A model generated the notes under the pieces. The model searched no databases and was not told the DNA's origin. It saw only the letters and a list, made by a program, of their open reading frames with translations. Below, piece by piece: positions 11,510-22,559 of a stretch of 64,000 nucleotides of DNA (position 1 is the stretch's first letter; each line of letters opens with the position of its first letter). Source of the stretch: Dermatemys mawii. Its lineage: Eukaryota; Chordata; Testudines; Dermatemydidae. The translations under genes were made by a program, and so were the position numbers. The DNA is taken from assembly GCA_007922305.1 (NCBI GenBank), contig ML677348.1, positions 21,492,124 to 21,556,123 on the forward strand. Direction: 5' to 3'.

Positions 11510-11817
11510 CAGGGATCGGCAACCCTGGTGCATGGCACCGCAGGGTAAGCACCCTTAACGGGCCCCGCCGGTTTGTTCACTTGCTGGTTCACAGATCACG
11601 GCTCTCACTGGCAGCAGTTCATCGTCCCAGTCCAATGGAGACTGCAGGAAGCAGCACGGTGCTGGCCGCCGCTTCCCACAGCCCCCCACCATAGAACCGG
11701 GATGACGAACCACGGCCAGTGGGAGCCGCGATCAGCAAACCAGCAAGTAAACAAACCGACGGGGCTCGCTAAGGGCGCTTACCTTGCGGTGCCGCGTGCT
11801 AAGGTTGCCAATCCCTG
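11510..11817. mobile_element. Near-palindromic hAT MITE
   Basis: Ends CAGGGATCGGCAACC and GGTTGCCAATCCCTG form terminal inverted repeats that extend for more than 100 bp, so most of the 308-bp element is an imperfect palindrome. Flanks CATTAACA (11502-11509) and CATTAACG (11818-11825) are an 8-bp TSD with one mismatch, diagnostic of hAT. No transposase sequence. Confidence 0.93.
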
Positions 11818-11825
11818 CATTAACG

Positions 11826-13178
11826 TTTTTGGAATGGCTTGTATTACTTTAATTCTGCTGGGGTCTTCCCCACATGCTTTATAAGCAGTTAATCTCTTTT
11901 TGTGATTTAATGTGTATTTTAAACACACACCAGTAGTTTAAACTAAGGTAAAGTTAACCTACCTGTTCTGTCTAGGCTTTAAAAGTGCTGTAGCTTATTT
12001 TATAGCTACAAGGCAGCCTTTGAGATGAATGTATTAAATCATAGCTTCCAACTGTGTTAAAGCCTATTCTAATCTCCTTTTCCAAAACACACGCGTTTCA
12101 CTGCTAATAAGTCTTGAGGAAGACTGCAGTACACAAAGTAGATTCACTGTTTGGTATTTAATTACAGTGAACTTTCTTTATTCACCTTCCTGTAAAACAG
12201 TCAGAGTCTGTATACACATTGAATGAGTAGAAGAATATTTTTCACTTTGCCCTATAAAGAATGCAAAATAGAGTAGGTTTGATGGGCTAGTGCTGGAGTG
12301 TTTCACTCGGTAGTTGCATTAAGCACCAAATGCAGCACTGATATATACCCTGATCTAATGATATTGCATGAAATCAGCACTGAATTCAACCCTAATCAAG
12401 TATGCTCTTTTGCTTCTAGTATGACAAGAAATGTGAGTGCTGTGGAGAGGCTTTGCTCTGCCCGGGAAGGTAAAGATGCATACAGTGCTCTGCAGGAAAC
12501 CTGGATGCTTTGGGAGTAGCAGTGAGGGACTCTGAAAAGAGTTCTATGCAACTCACCTCCACTGATAGCACAGTCATTGCAACAACAGGCCCCAAAATGT
12601 GATATGGATGTATTTATAGGTGGGAAAGTCTTCTGGCTTTGGAGAACATAAGAGTTGCCAGGAATCCTATTTAAGAGAGTCAATATAAGTTATAAAACCC
12701 TCATAATGCATTTAGCTAATTTTACAATAGTTTAGGGAAGGGAGAAAGACTTCTGTCCACTGGCTGTAAAACTTTTAGTCTAACCCTACTTCCTGAACCA
12801 TTCCTAAATGTTGTCAGGGATTACATCAAGAATAGCCTCTCATCTTTTATGAGACTAGCTGTTCCAAGAAACAATTTTTTTTATGGCATTACAAAGTGTT
12901 TTTGCTAATTCGTGTCCTGAAGTGACATTTCTGTAGCTGAAGTGGCTCATTGTTATGATTCTAGCAGTGTCCACAAGTTCTTTCAGTGATGACTCATTAT
13001 CATCACTTTCAGTGTGGTGTGATCAGTCATATGCGCACACTGTACAGTATTTGTATTCTAATCTGGAATGTCTATTAATATGCAGTCCACCCTATTGATG
13101 ATAGGACCAATGGGTGCTAGGTGTTTTTCAGGCATCTTTTATTTAAAAAAAGCTAAAACAGTCCTGGCTGTGAAAAGG
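11826..13178. other. Intergenic, nothing recognised
   Basis: AT-rich unique-looking sequence between two hAT insertions. No conserved open frame or repeat could be named. Confidence 0.6.
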
Positions 13179-13186
13179 CTATAGTG

Positions 13187-13681
13187 TAGTACAGGGGTTG
13201 GCAACCTTTCAGAACCAGTGTGCCAAGTCTTCATTTATTCACTCTAATTTAAAGTTTTGCGTGCCAGTAATACATTTTAATGTTTTTAGAAGGTCTCTTT
13301 CTACAAGTCTTTAATATATAACTAAACTATTGTTGTATGTAAAGTAAATAAGGTTTTTAAAATGTTTAAGAAACTTCATTTAAAATTAAATTAAAAAGCA
13401 GAGCCCCCTGGACCAGTGGCCAGGACCCGGGCAGTGTGAGTGCCACTGAAAATCGGCTCACATGCCGCCTTCGGCATGCGTGCCATAGGTTGCCTACCAC
13501 TGGTGTAGTAGTTCTCAACCTGCCACCTGTGGGCCACTTGCGGCCCAATCAGCTCACAGCTGTGACCAATGTGACAGTCTCAATACCATACAGAGAGTAT
13601 ATATATTGTGTGTATGGGCCCACATTATACATAGAGGGCTGCATATGGAGCGCACAATGGTAAATAGGTTGAAAACCACTG
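13187..13681. mobile_element. Older hAT element, split by a younger one
   Basis: The right end AATAGGTTGAAAACCACTG and the left end TAGTAGTTCTCAACC form Charlie-type hAT termini. Left TSD CTATAGTG is at 13179-13186 and right TSD CTATAATG at 13682-13689. The first five bases (13187-13191) are separated from the remainder (from 13506, after the duplicated target) by the element at 13192-13502. Interior has no transposase. Confidence 0.88.
13192..13502. mobile_element. Younger hAT element nested in an older hAT end
   Basis: Starts CAGGGGTTGGCAACC and ends GGTTGCCTACCACTG. Flanked by a perfect 8-bp TSD GTGTAGTA (13184-13191 and 13503-13510). 311 bp, non-autonomous. The insertion fell within the junction of the older hAT. 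Confidence 0.93.
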
Positions 13682-15275
13682 CTATAATGTATACCAGATG
13701 TAGAGAGTGAGAGCAACAGCCAATGAGATAGGCATGTGACAAATTAGTTCTTTGAGTGATTGCCCATGTGCATTCCACAATAGGTGTGTATGCTCACCAT
13801 GTGCACTGGTGCCAGAAGTTTTTACCCTATTAGTACCCATAGGGAAGCGCCCCTATTGACCGCTGGAGTGGTGCCGCCATGGCACATTATAAGGGGGGCT
13901 GCACGCTCCCCGCACCCTCAGTTCCTTCTTGCCGCCAGTGAAGGTGTCGGAACTGCTCTGCTCCAGCTTTGCTGCAGATTCCCTCTTGGACTCTGTTAGT
14001 TCATAGTTAGTAGTACCTGTAGACAGAAGTAGTTTAGTTCATAGTTAGTAGTGCCTGTAGTTAGAAGTAGTTTAGTTTAGTGCTCCGGCATGCCCCGAGA
14101 TTTAAGTTGTGCAACACTTGCAAGCAGCTGAAGCCTATAAGTGATCCACACGCGGACTGTTCACAGCGTCTGGGAGAAACCCATCTTAGCAATAGCTGCA
14201 AGATTTGCAGATCCTTCAAGCCTCGAACCAAAAAGGAGCAGATATTTGGCTCAGAGCAATTTGGATGGAGTCGTCCTTGACCCCAACGCTGTTGCGTCGC
14301 TTCGAGTCAGCACCGAGCACTGCGGCATCAGTGCGCAGCAACCCTTCAGTGCCTTCCACCAGCTGGCACCACTCCTCATCCACGGGACACTCCAAAAAGG
14401 CTAAGAAGAGGTCTTCTCCACCGAGACACCAGTGCAAGACCAGGGGAGAGACTAGACCCATGTTGGGCAGTTCTTGGTTTCCGTCGGCCTCTGACTCAAG
14501 TTGAGTGGAGTAGCCCGGCCTACTTTGAGCCGATGTCCCCAGACTTCCAGGTGCCCTCCATGCTGGAGGCTCTGCAGGTGACTCGAGGCATTATGTCTAC
14601 AGGTACTGGTAACACCGCCATCGTCAGCTCTCTGGTCCAGAGGCAAGCCACTGCTCAGACCCCCGCAATCGCTGCTAGATGGTACCACTCATGGTTGAAA
14701 GAAGGTTCCCGACGTCGTTGCCTGCTCAGTGATCGCCCTGTGTGCAGTCCACGCCAGTCCCCGTGAACCCCCACCAGGTTCTCTGGGTGGGTACCGACTG
14801 GCAGGGGTTCCAGATACCACTTTACCTCAAGGGACCGTAGACCTCGCGATGAGAGCATTTTCCTGTTGAGGGTGGGACAGACGGCGCCGGAAGTCCTTGT
14901 CTCCAAGAGGCTACTGTAGCCCTTCATGGTACAGGCATTTACGCCGTTCCTGTTCGTCTCACTTACTGTCCCCACCGTAGCCCCGTTCCCGCAGCCCCAG
15001 GCATCAGTTGCCAGCACCTCGCCATTGCGGATCCAGCGGTACTCCCACTCCATGCTGGGATCGCAGTCTCCTGGTTGGCTCCGTTCCCAATGCCACTGCT
15101 TGTCCCAGTCCCGGAATAGCGGCAGATCGTATGCCAGCCTGGTCTCCCTTTGCAGTCGTCAGACAATGGGCCAGGCTACTCAAGCTGAACAACCTGCTCC
15201 ACCAGTGTAACAGCAGATGCAATGGCACTGAGCTCCTTGGCTGGCATCATGGTACCAATGGGCCCCGTGGCTCCC

Positions 15276-16783
15276 TGTGACAGGCTGGAGCACAGAAACC
15301 CCCTTTGGGACTGCCACCTGATGTGCCAAGACTGTTTCCGAGACCGTTTTCCCTGGCAGCTTGGGATTTCAGTACCTTGCCTGGTTTGAGCCAGACACGT
15401 TAGCCTGCTACAAACACAGACCCAGGTCTGAATTGTGTCCCCCAAAAGCTGCAGGCTTAACTGAAGACAGCTTAAGAAGTGCTCCTATCTCCAGCACTCA
15501 GGCCGGGTCTACACTGGGAAGCAGGGGGGTCAACCTAAGATACACAACTTCAGCTACGCAAATAGTGTGGCTGAGGTCAATGTATCTTAGGTCGACTTAC
15601 CTCAGCGTCCTCGCAGCAGTGAGTCGACCGTTGCTGCTCCCGCATCAACTCTGCCTCTTCCTCTTGCAGTGGTGGAGTTCCGGAGTCAATGGGGAGAGCG
15701 CTCAGGGGTTGATTTATCACGTTTACACTAGATGCAATAAATCGATCCCTGCTAGATCTATCGCTACCCGCCAGTCCAGCGGGTAGTGTAGACGTGGCCT
15801 CAGATACCCAACTCCCAATGAGTCCAAACCCCAAATAAATCCGTTCTGCTCTATATAAAACTTATATAGGGTAAACTCATAAATTGTTCACCCTCTATAA
15901 CAGAGAGAGAGAGAGAGATACAGACAGCCGTTTGCCCCCTAGGTGTTAATACATACTCTGAGTTAATAAGTAAAAAGTGATTGTATTAAATACCAAAAGC
16001 AGGTTTGAAGTGTTTCCAAGTAATAACAGGCAGAACAAAGTGAATTACCAAGCAAAATAAAATAAAACACACAAGTCTAAGCCTAATTCAGTAAGAAAAT
16101 GATTACAGATGAAATCTCACCCTCAGAGACGTTCCAATACATTTCTTTTACAGACTAGTTTCCTTCTAGTCTGAGTCCAGCGACCACTCATACTCCTGCG
16201 GTTACTGTCTTTTTGTTCCAGTTTCTTTCAGGTAGCTTCTCCACCCCCAAAGGATCTCTATTGAGTCAGCTGAAGACACAATGGAGGGGTCTTCTAGGAC
16301 TTTATATAGTTCCTCTCTTGTGGGTGGACACCTGTCCCTCCCCCTGTATAGAATCCCAGCTACAAGATGGAATTTTGGAGTCACATGAGCAAATCACATG
16401 TCCATGCATGACTCAGAATTTTACAGGTAGCAACCATTCCTCACCTGCTACCTTGAACACCCCCAGGTAGACTTCTTAAGTGGATTGGAGTCTTCCAAGG
16501 TCCATTGTCCATTAAGTATTTCTTGACTGGGCACTTAACTTGCAAATTCCTTTCTTAAGAAGCTGACCAAATCTCTTACTAAGGCTACTTAAAATGAAAC
16601 AAGTATACAGCCAATATTCATAATTTCAAATACAAAAATGGTATATGCATACAAATAGGATGAAGAACATAACCTTTGCAAAGATATGTTACATGGCATA
16701 TCTAGCATACAACATATTCCAGTTACATCATATTTACACTCATAAGCATATTTCCATAAAGCATTATGGGGTGCAATATCACA
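15276..16783 (-). mobile_element. Solo LTR (with inserted MITE)
   Basis: Ends TGTGACAGGC and GCAATATCACA give TG...CA termini, with TSD TCCC at 15272-15275 and 16784-16787. Removing it rejoins the DIRS gag sequence. 1,508 bp including the 299-bp MITE at 15501-15799, so about 1.2 kb by itself. Minus orientation is suggested by resemblance to turtle LTRs starting TGTGATATTGC. No internal retroviral genes adjoin it. Confidence 0.8.
15501..15799. mobile_element. Harbinger-like MITE, copy 1
   Basis: Terminal inverted repeats GGCCGGGTCTACACT and AGTGTAGACGTGGCC, 3-bp flanking repeat TCA on both sides (15498-15500, 15800-15802). Same family as 44074-44348 and 59481-59778. Nested inside the LTR. Confidence 0.88.
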
Positions 16784-18184
16784 TCCCCGACTCAGCCCCC
16801 GTGCTTGCTTGCTTGGTGGCTGGAGCCTCGTAGAGATCATAGGTCTCCCTTTCTCAGCCTTCTAGGAAGGAGTCGGTGGAGGGTTCATCCCCAGTTCCAC
16901 GCCCAGAAGGGGACCTACAGCACCAGTGGGTATACAGAGTGCCACTCCCATCATCCTCCCCAGATGAGGCGATCACAGCCCCTCCTCCATCTGTCCCACA
17001 GGAGGACTCTAACGCCCAGCAGGAACCCTTGAAAAGGGTGGCACTGAGCCTCAACCTTCAAGAGGAGGAGATGGAGGAACCCTCAGACTCCCTCTTCAAC
17101 GTCCTCTTGGCTTTGGCGCTGGCCAGAGTGGCTCTCCCACTCCATGAAGGGGTGACAAAGATCTTGAACACCTGGTGGCAAATCCCATTTTCCTTGTGGG
17201 CAGAATGGAAGTACTTCGTGCCTGCCAAGAGGCATGAATACCTTTACAGCCACCCTGCCCCCAACTCCCTAGTGGCTGAGTTGGCCAACCAGCTCCTATT
17301 TTTAAGAATAAGGACTTGAGGAGACTGAATCTATTCAGTAGAAAGGTTTATTAGTCTGAGTTTCCAACTGAGTGGCGAATCACCAAGCCCTCCTGGGGAG
17401 ATACGAGTTCAATTTGTGGGGCTCTCTGCCCAAATTCAAGGACTCCTTCCAAGACCATGACAAGAGTTCGAGGCTCTGGTGGAGGAGGGTACGACTCCTG
17501 CCGGAGTGGCCCTTCAGGCAGCCTCAGACGCTGCTGATATGGCTGCAAGGTCCGTGGCCTCCATGGTGTCTATGAGGAGGGCATCATGGCTCCTGCTGTC
17601 TGGATTGTCCCGCGAGGTGCAGAACTCCTTACAGGACCTTCCATTTGATGGTAAGGCCCTGTTTGTGGAACAGATGGACGTGAAATTGCACATCTTGAAG
17701 GATTCCCCCACAATGCTAAAGATCCTGGGCCTCTATGTCGCAGCCCAGACCAAGTTTAAACTCCAGGAGGCTTCCACCCAGGCCACCCATTCTTACTATG
17801 AGCCCCCTTATACAAAGTCAAGGGACTATAAGAAACGCCCACAGAGGCAGCCCCAGTCTGTGCCCCAACCTGGACCCTGCAAAGGTAAACAGGCGAGAAA
17901 GCGTCAGTTTTGATGGGACGCCTGGGGGCAACTTACCAGTTCATACCAGGGATCCACCTGCAATAAAGCTTCCTTTCCCCAGCCAGTTGTGTGCTTTTCT
18001 CGCAGAGTGGTTACGGCTGACCTTGGATGATGGGTCCGCCACACCATCTCCTGGGGCTACACCCTCCAGTTTACCTCTACCCCCCACCCTCCCTCCATCC
18101 CCGTCCTTCCTCGGACCCCTCTCACGAGACCCTGCTCAAGAAGGAGGTGAGACAGCTCCTTGGCCTTGGAGTTGGAGAGCCATG

Positions 18185-18325
18185 GCATACCTCCTGGTAC
18201 GCCCTGTGGTTAGCACATTCACCTGGAATGTGAAAGAGCTGCGTTCAAGTCCCCACGCTGTCTGGGTCAGAGCAGGGGTAAGCCTCCCACATTGCAAGTG
18301 AGTGCCCTAACCACTAGGATTATTT
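18185..18325. mobile_element. Inverted tRNA-like SINE pair
   Basis: A tRNA-like head with box A-like TGGTTAGCACA (18207 on) and box B-like CGTTCAAGTCC (18242-18252) is followed by a reverse-complement tRNA-like head (CACATTGCAAG...CCCTAACCACTAG, about 18279-18319). The two halves can pair, giving a fold-back repeat. It cuts off DIRS element A. Confidence 0.65.
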
Positions 18326-18357
18326 TGGGGATCCAGCTCTCTTCCCCCCTTTGGAGC

Positions 18358-18580
18358 TGTTCTTCTTTGAGTGCTTGTTCATGCCCATTCCAGTCAGGTG
18401 TGTGCGCCCCACGTGCACACCAGCCAGAAAATTTTTCCCTTAGCAGCGTCTGTAGGATCAACCTGGGCACCCCCTGGAGTCACGCCTTCATGGTGCGCAG
18501 TATAGCTCTCTGCTGACGACTCCACCCCCTCAGCTCCTTCTTATCTCCGGTGATGGCTTGCTGGAACATCGTTCACTCTT
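18358..18580 (+). mobile_element. Second DIRS-like 5' end fragment
   Basis: GTTCTTCTTTGAGTGCTTG, CATTCCAGTCAGGTGTGT and CCCTCAGCTCCTTCTT match, in the same order, the 5' untranslated region of element A at 13747-13940. Broken by the CR1 copy that follows. Confidence 0.75.
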
Positions 18581-18846
18581 GAGGTTGCGAAGACTAGGAC
18601 TATAACAGGATTTAAAAGAGAACTGGATAAATTCATGGAGGTTAAGTCCATTACTGGCTATTAGCCAGGATGGGTAAGGAATGGTGTCCCTAGCCTCTGT
18701 TTGTCAGAGGGAGGTGATGGATGGCAGGAGAGAGATCAATTGATGATTATCTGTTAGGTTCACTCACTCCGGCATTGGCTGCTGTTGGTGGACAGGATAC
18801 AGGGCTGGATGGACCTTTAGTCTGACCCAGTATGGCTGTTCTTATG
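18581..18846 (+). mobile_element. CR1 LINE 3' end
   Basis: 5'-truncated copy with AACTGGATAAATTCATGGAG, GTTAAGTCCATTACTGGCTA and the 3' terminal TGTTCTTATG. Same subfamily as 29004-29232 and the long copy ending at 55160. Confidence 0.93.
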
Positions 18847-20930
18847 ACTGCTGACCAACAAGGGAGCCAGAGAGGCAAGAAGTAAACTGATCTGTCTAAA
18901 GGGAAATGTTCAAGAGGTGGTTCAAACCAAACAGAAATCCTTCAAAATTTGGAAATTTGACAGTAGGACAACATGTTATAGTGGGCAAGATGTTAGAAGG
19001 GTTAAAATGAAAATCGGAGAACAAATAGCTAAAGGTATAAAAACAAAGATCAGGAACAGGCAGCTCATTCCTCCCTACTCCCATAAAGTTGGTCTGTTGG
19101 TTTCTGAGAGGATAAAAAGAGCAATTAAGATTGAGACACTTAAATAATTTTTTGCATCAGTCTTCACCACAGAGGCTGTTTATGGGGATACCGACTCCTG
19201 TCCTGCTCAGTCTTCACTACTGAGTTATACTGGCGCAGCTGTGCCACTGTAGCACATCTGGTGAAAATGCGCTGTGTTGACTGGAGCGTGCTCTCCTGTT
19301 GACATAAGTACCCCACCTCAATGAAAGGCAGAAGCTACGTAGGCGGGAGAGAATCTCCCATCAACATAGCATAGTAGAGAGACTGCTTTAAGTCACTGTA
19401 ACTTACATTGCTTAGGGATGTTTTTTTTCACACCCCTGAGTGATGTAAGTTACATAGACTTTAGTGGTGGTGTAGACAAACCCAAAGATGAGGCAATATC
19501 AATGACTGAAGTGTCAGAAGATGGGCTAAAATAAATTGGTAATGTAAAAAGCAAGGCATCACTGGACCTAGCTGGTATACATACAAGAATTCTGAAGGAG
19601 TTCCACTGTAGGGGCTGAGTTGCTGGCAAACACTATCAATCTCTCATCAGAAACAGCTAGTGCACGAGAGAAGTGTTGAGTAGCAAATGATGTACCTGTA
19701 TTGAAAAAGGCTCTGGCATTATCTGAATAATTAGACTAGTAAGCCTTATATGTGTACTGGGCAAATTTGTTGAAATGATCATTAAAAATAGAGTAAAACA
19801 CTTGAAAGTCCAATATGATAGGGTCTAACCATGGTTTCTGCAAAAGAAAATATATCCCTGTTGTATTAGAATGCTTTGAACATGTCAAGTAACAGGTCCT
19901 GGAAAACCAGTTGACTTAGTTTCTTTAGGCTTTCAACAGGCCTGTGATGTGGTCCCTCATGAGGCTATTAAAGAAACTAAACAGGCAAGAGGCAAAGTAT
20001 TGGCTAGAACACAGGAAACAGAGGATAAATCATCAGTTTTCTTCATGGCAAAAGGTTAACAGTGGGAGTGCTTCAAGATACCGTTCTAGGTCCCTTGTTT
20101 AATATAATAATGACATGGAAGGGTGATGGTGAGAGAGGGACAAGTAGTGAGGTAGCAAAAGTTGCAAATTATACATTTGTTTAGATTAGTTAAAACTAGA
20201 GAGAACTGAGGAATTTCAGAGACCATACTAAAGTGAATGGATAACATGATGGCAAATGAAGTTCAATGTTGACAAATGCAAATTAATGCACACTGAACTA
20301 TTTGCACATCTTTCAGGGTTCTAAATTAACTGTATCAGTCCAAGAAAGGGAGCTGAGGATAACTGCAGATAGTTCAATGAACACCTGTGATCAATGTACA
20401 GCTACAGTCAAAAAAGCAAATGAGAGAATGCATAGGAAATGGGATGGAGAAGAATTTGGAAAAATGTCATTATATATAATCAATAGTGCAGCCTCATCAA
20501 GAATACTCTGTTAGTATTCATTCCATCTAAAAAAAAAATATTGCATAATTAGAAAAGGTTCAGAGAAGGGGACAAAAATTATTAGGGACATGGAAAAACT
20601 CGTAACACTAGATTAAAATGATTGGGTTTGTTTATCTGGGCAAGGAGATGAATGAGAGTATATGATACGATATATGAAATAATGGTGTGGAGAAAGTGGA
20701 CAGGGAGTTTTTGTTCTTCCTGTCTCATAACATAAGGAGACATGCTATGAATTGGAGAAATGGCAAATTCAAATAAAAGGAAATATTTTTCCAGGAAATG
20801 TTGCATATTATTGTGTCCATACTGAGCAGCATGTGCTCTGTTCCCTGCTCCTAGGCAATGGTACCTTTCCTTACAAGTTTTGTCACTTACTATCAGAATC
20901 TGAACTCAAAAGTAAACTTGAAATTATAAA
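18847..20930 (+). mobile_element. Old CR1 LINE, decayed ORF2 region
   Basis: Shows scattered reverse-transcriptase-region landmarks in CR1 order, for example GGCAAATGAAGTTCAATGTT then GACAAATGCAAATTAATGCA at 20252-20290 (compare 53530 and 54277 in the younger copy) and GGTTCAGAGAAGGGGACAAA near 20558. All frames are broken. Interrupted by a MITE at 19197-19483. Confidence 0.75.
19197..19483. mobile_element. Fold-back MITE in old CR1
   Basis: Right end GGTGGTGTAGACAAACCC resembles Harbinger-like MITE termini. An internal inverted repeat (GTAACTTACATTGCTTAGGG against CCCTGAGTGATGTAAGTTAC, about 19398-19456) makes a long hairpin. The left boundary is uncertain. Confidence 0.6.
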
Positions 20931-20934
20931 ATAA

Positions 20935-22440
20935 TTAATTTTAGAACTAGTCATCCCTTTCATTTTTAATTGCCGCACTCTAACCCATTCCCCCTTTTTT
21001 GGCACACAAATTTAAGTTTATACAGTACATCCTAGAATGAGTGAGTCCTTAGCAGAATGATTCATAAACATATTTTATTGATTTAGTTCACTCTGCATAC
21101 TTCTAGTTAACACTGCATTAATAACTTAACATGCTAAACATTGGAAAGCTATCTGAGGACATCTTAACATAAATTAGTGTCTCCTGTGATCCAGGTGAAA
21201 GTGTGAGATCATGTTAGATCTCCTGAAGACTGAAATATACTGATACTAGCACTGGTCTTAGTTATCTCAAACAAGTGAAAGGCAAAACTGTTACATTCCT
21301 TATGCATTTTTATGTGGATACATGTGTGTTTCAGTGGGAACACGGGAGAAATGGCCTCTCAGTGTATATGCAAGTAGCAAAGGAAATACTGCATTGCTGC
21401 TGTTCATAAGGAAACACTCAAGTTAGAGTGACACTTGGGTACCTTTTTAGGAAAAGCAAAAAAGCAATTTCGCATTGTTCATATACCATGGTAGCGTAAA
21501 ATGCTACACATTAAATTGCTGAAGACTGTAATAAAATGTACTGGTTAGTTAATAGATTAGGCAGCTGGACAAGGAATTTCAGTCTGATATTTTTTTTTTT
21601 TCCATTTGGCAAGGGGTCTACATCAGTCCTAGCCTTATATCAGTCACACACTTCTGGATGAAGAGGAATAATCATGTTTATATATGAGTGATTCAACTCT
21701 CATTTTCACTTGTAGAAAAAGTGTGAACTGTGAAGAGAAAGACATGACTAAATTGACATACTCCCAAAGTAGATAAATCTAATACATGGAAAGATGTTTT
21801 CCTTCTGTGCTTGCTTTTAAATGGCAGAAATTGGTTTTCAGCACTTTAGCCTTTAAGAACAACGAAGACAATTATCTTTTGCTTTGTTTGTCTTTACAGC
21901 AACACAAATATATCTGACAATGTTCAGAGCAACTAGTCAGTGGCATATTGATTAGTGTGTCAAGAGGAGCAAGTGTAACAGGTTAACAGCACAAGCATCA
22001 TCTTTTGACTGTTGTTATTGGGCCCTGATTACCCCTGAAATGTGTTTTTCTTTGATAGGAGGTACGGTTTTCTGAAGGGGATGTGTGTGTCTCGTGTGAC
22101 CAGCAATTTAAAAGGAGAGCAGCAAATGGATTGTGGAGCATTCCCAAGCATAACACGCTGTACTTGATGTGATTTGAGATGTTTTGTAATTGTGCATTTA
22201 AATAATAAAAATAAAATAGCAGGTTTTGGAAAAAATTAGAGTCCTGCTATTTAACCCCTCTGCAGAAACACATTCTGGAAGGTGGTCCAAAGTATTCCTC
22301 ATGGCAGACCGTGGTTTATCTCATCTTTAATCTGAGGAGCAGTACATCAACAGATAATGATCTATCTTGGTCTGAGCTGCTTCCCGCAGCACTGAGAGAG
22401 CACCGTGCAGTTTGCACATGATGGTTGGGCTGAGAAGCTG
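20935..22440. other. Intergenic, nothing recognised
   Basis: AT-rich sequence without a supported gene or nameable repeat. Confidence 0.55.
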
Positions 22441-22441
22441 T

Positions 22442-22559
22442 AAAATTGCTATGAAAATATTTGGGCTCGGGCTGTAGTCTGAGCTCTGGGATCATGCGAG
22501 GTCAGAGGGCCCCAGAGCTCAAGCTCCAGCCCAAGCCCAAACATCTACATAGCAATTTT
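22442..22559. mobile_element. Fold-back MITE
   Basis: A 49-nt left arm (AAAATTGCTATG...GAGCTCTGGG, 22442-22490) pairs with 22511-22559 at about 42 of 49 positions, loop 20 nt. The composition (GGGCTCGGGCTG / CAGCCCAAGCCC) is like a repeat common in turtle genomes. Confidence 0.75.

Larger units (their letters stand above)
14080..17913 (+). pseudogene. DIRS gag-like gene remnant (element A)
   Basis: Three pieces read in the same + frame. 14080-14280 has a Cys/His motif CNTCKQ...HADC...HLSNSCKIC typical of the DIRS gag N-terminus, with a likely one-base shift just after the start MPR (14090). 16876-17319 is an acidic, Pro/Ser-rich part with SSPDEAITAPPP. 17479-17913 is a helical region containing AASDAADMAARSVASMVSMR and SREVQNSLQDLPFDGKALF, similar to the second copy near 24150-24290. 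The frame is broken by stops between pieces and by the inserted LTR; that insertion plus its TSD adds a multiple of three, so the frame is the same on both sides. Not expected to be functional. Confidence 0.78.
13747..18171 (+). mobile_element. DIRS-like retrotransposon A, 5' part, interrupted
   Basis: Starts with the untranslated motif TTCTTTGAGTG also seen at 18362-18373. Then a gag-like coding region, then the beginning of the reverse-transcriptase frame (HETLLKKEVRQLL, about 18120-18165), where it is cut off. Interrupted by an LTR at 15276-16783. DIRS elements are tyrosine-recombinase retrotransposons; their gag is related to the LAP2alpha domain. The assignment rests on gag and RT-start resemblance plus the second copy at 22.6-27.6 kb. 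Confidence 0.8.

Noticed and set aside
14655..15053. Minus-strand open frame of 132 codons
   Set aside because: Lies opposite DIRS gag sequence; no motif of its own.
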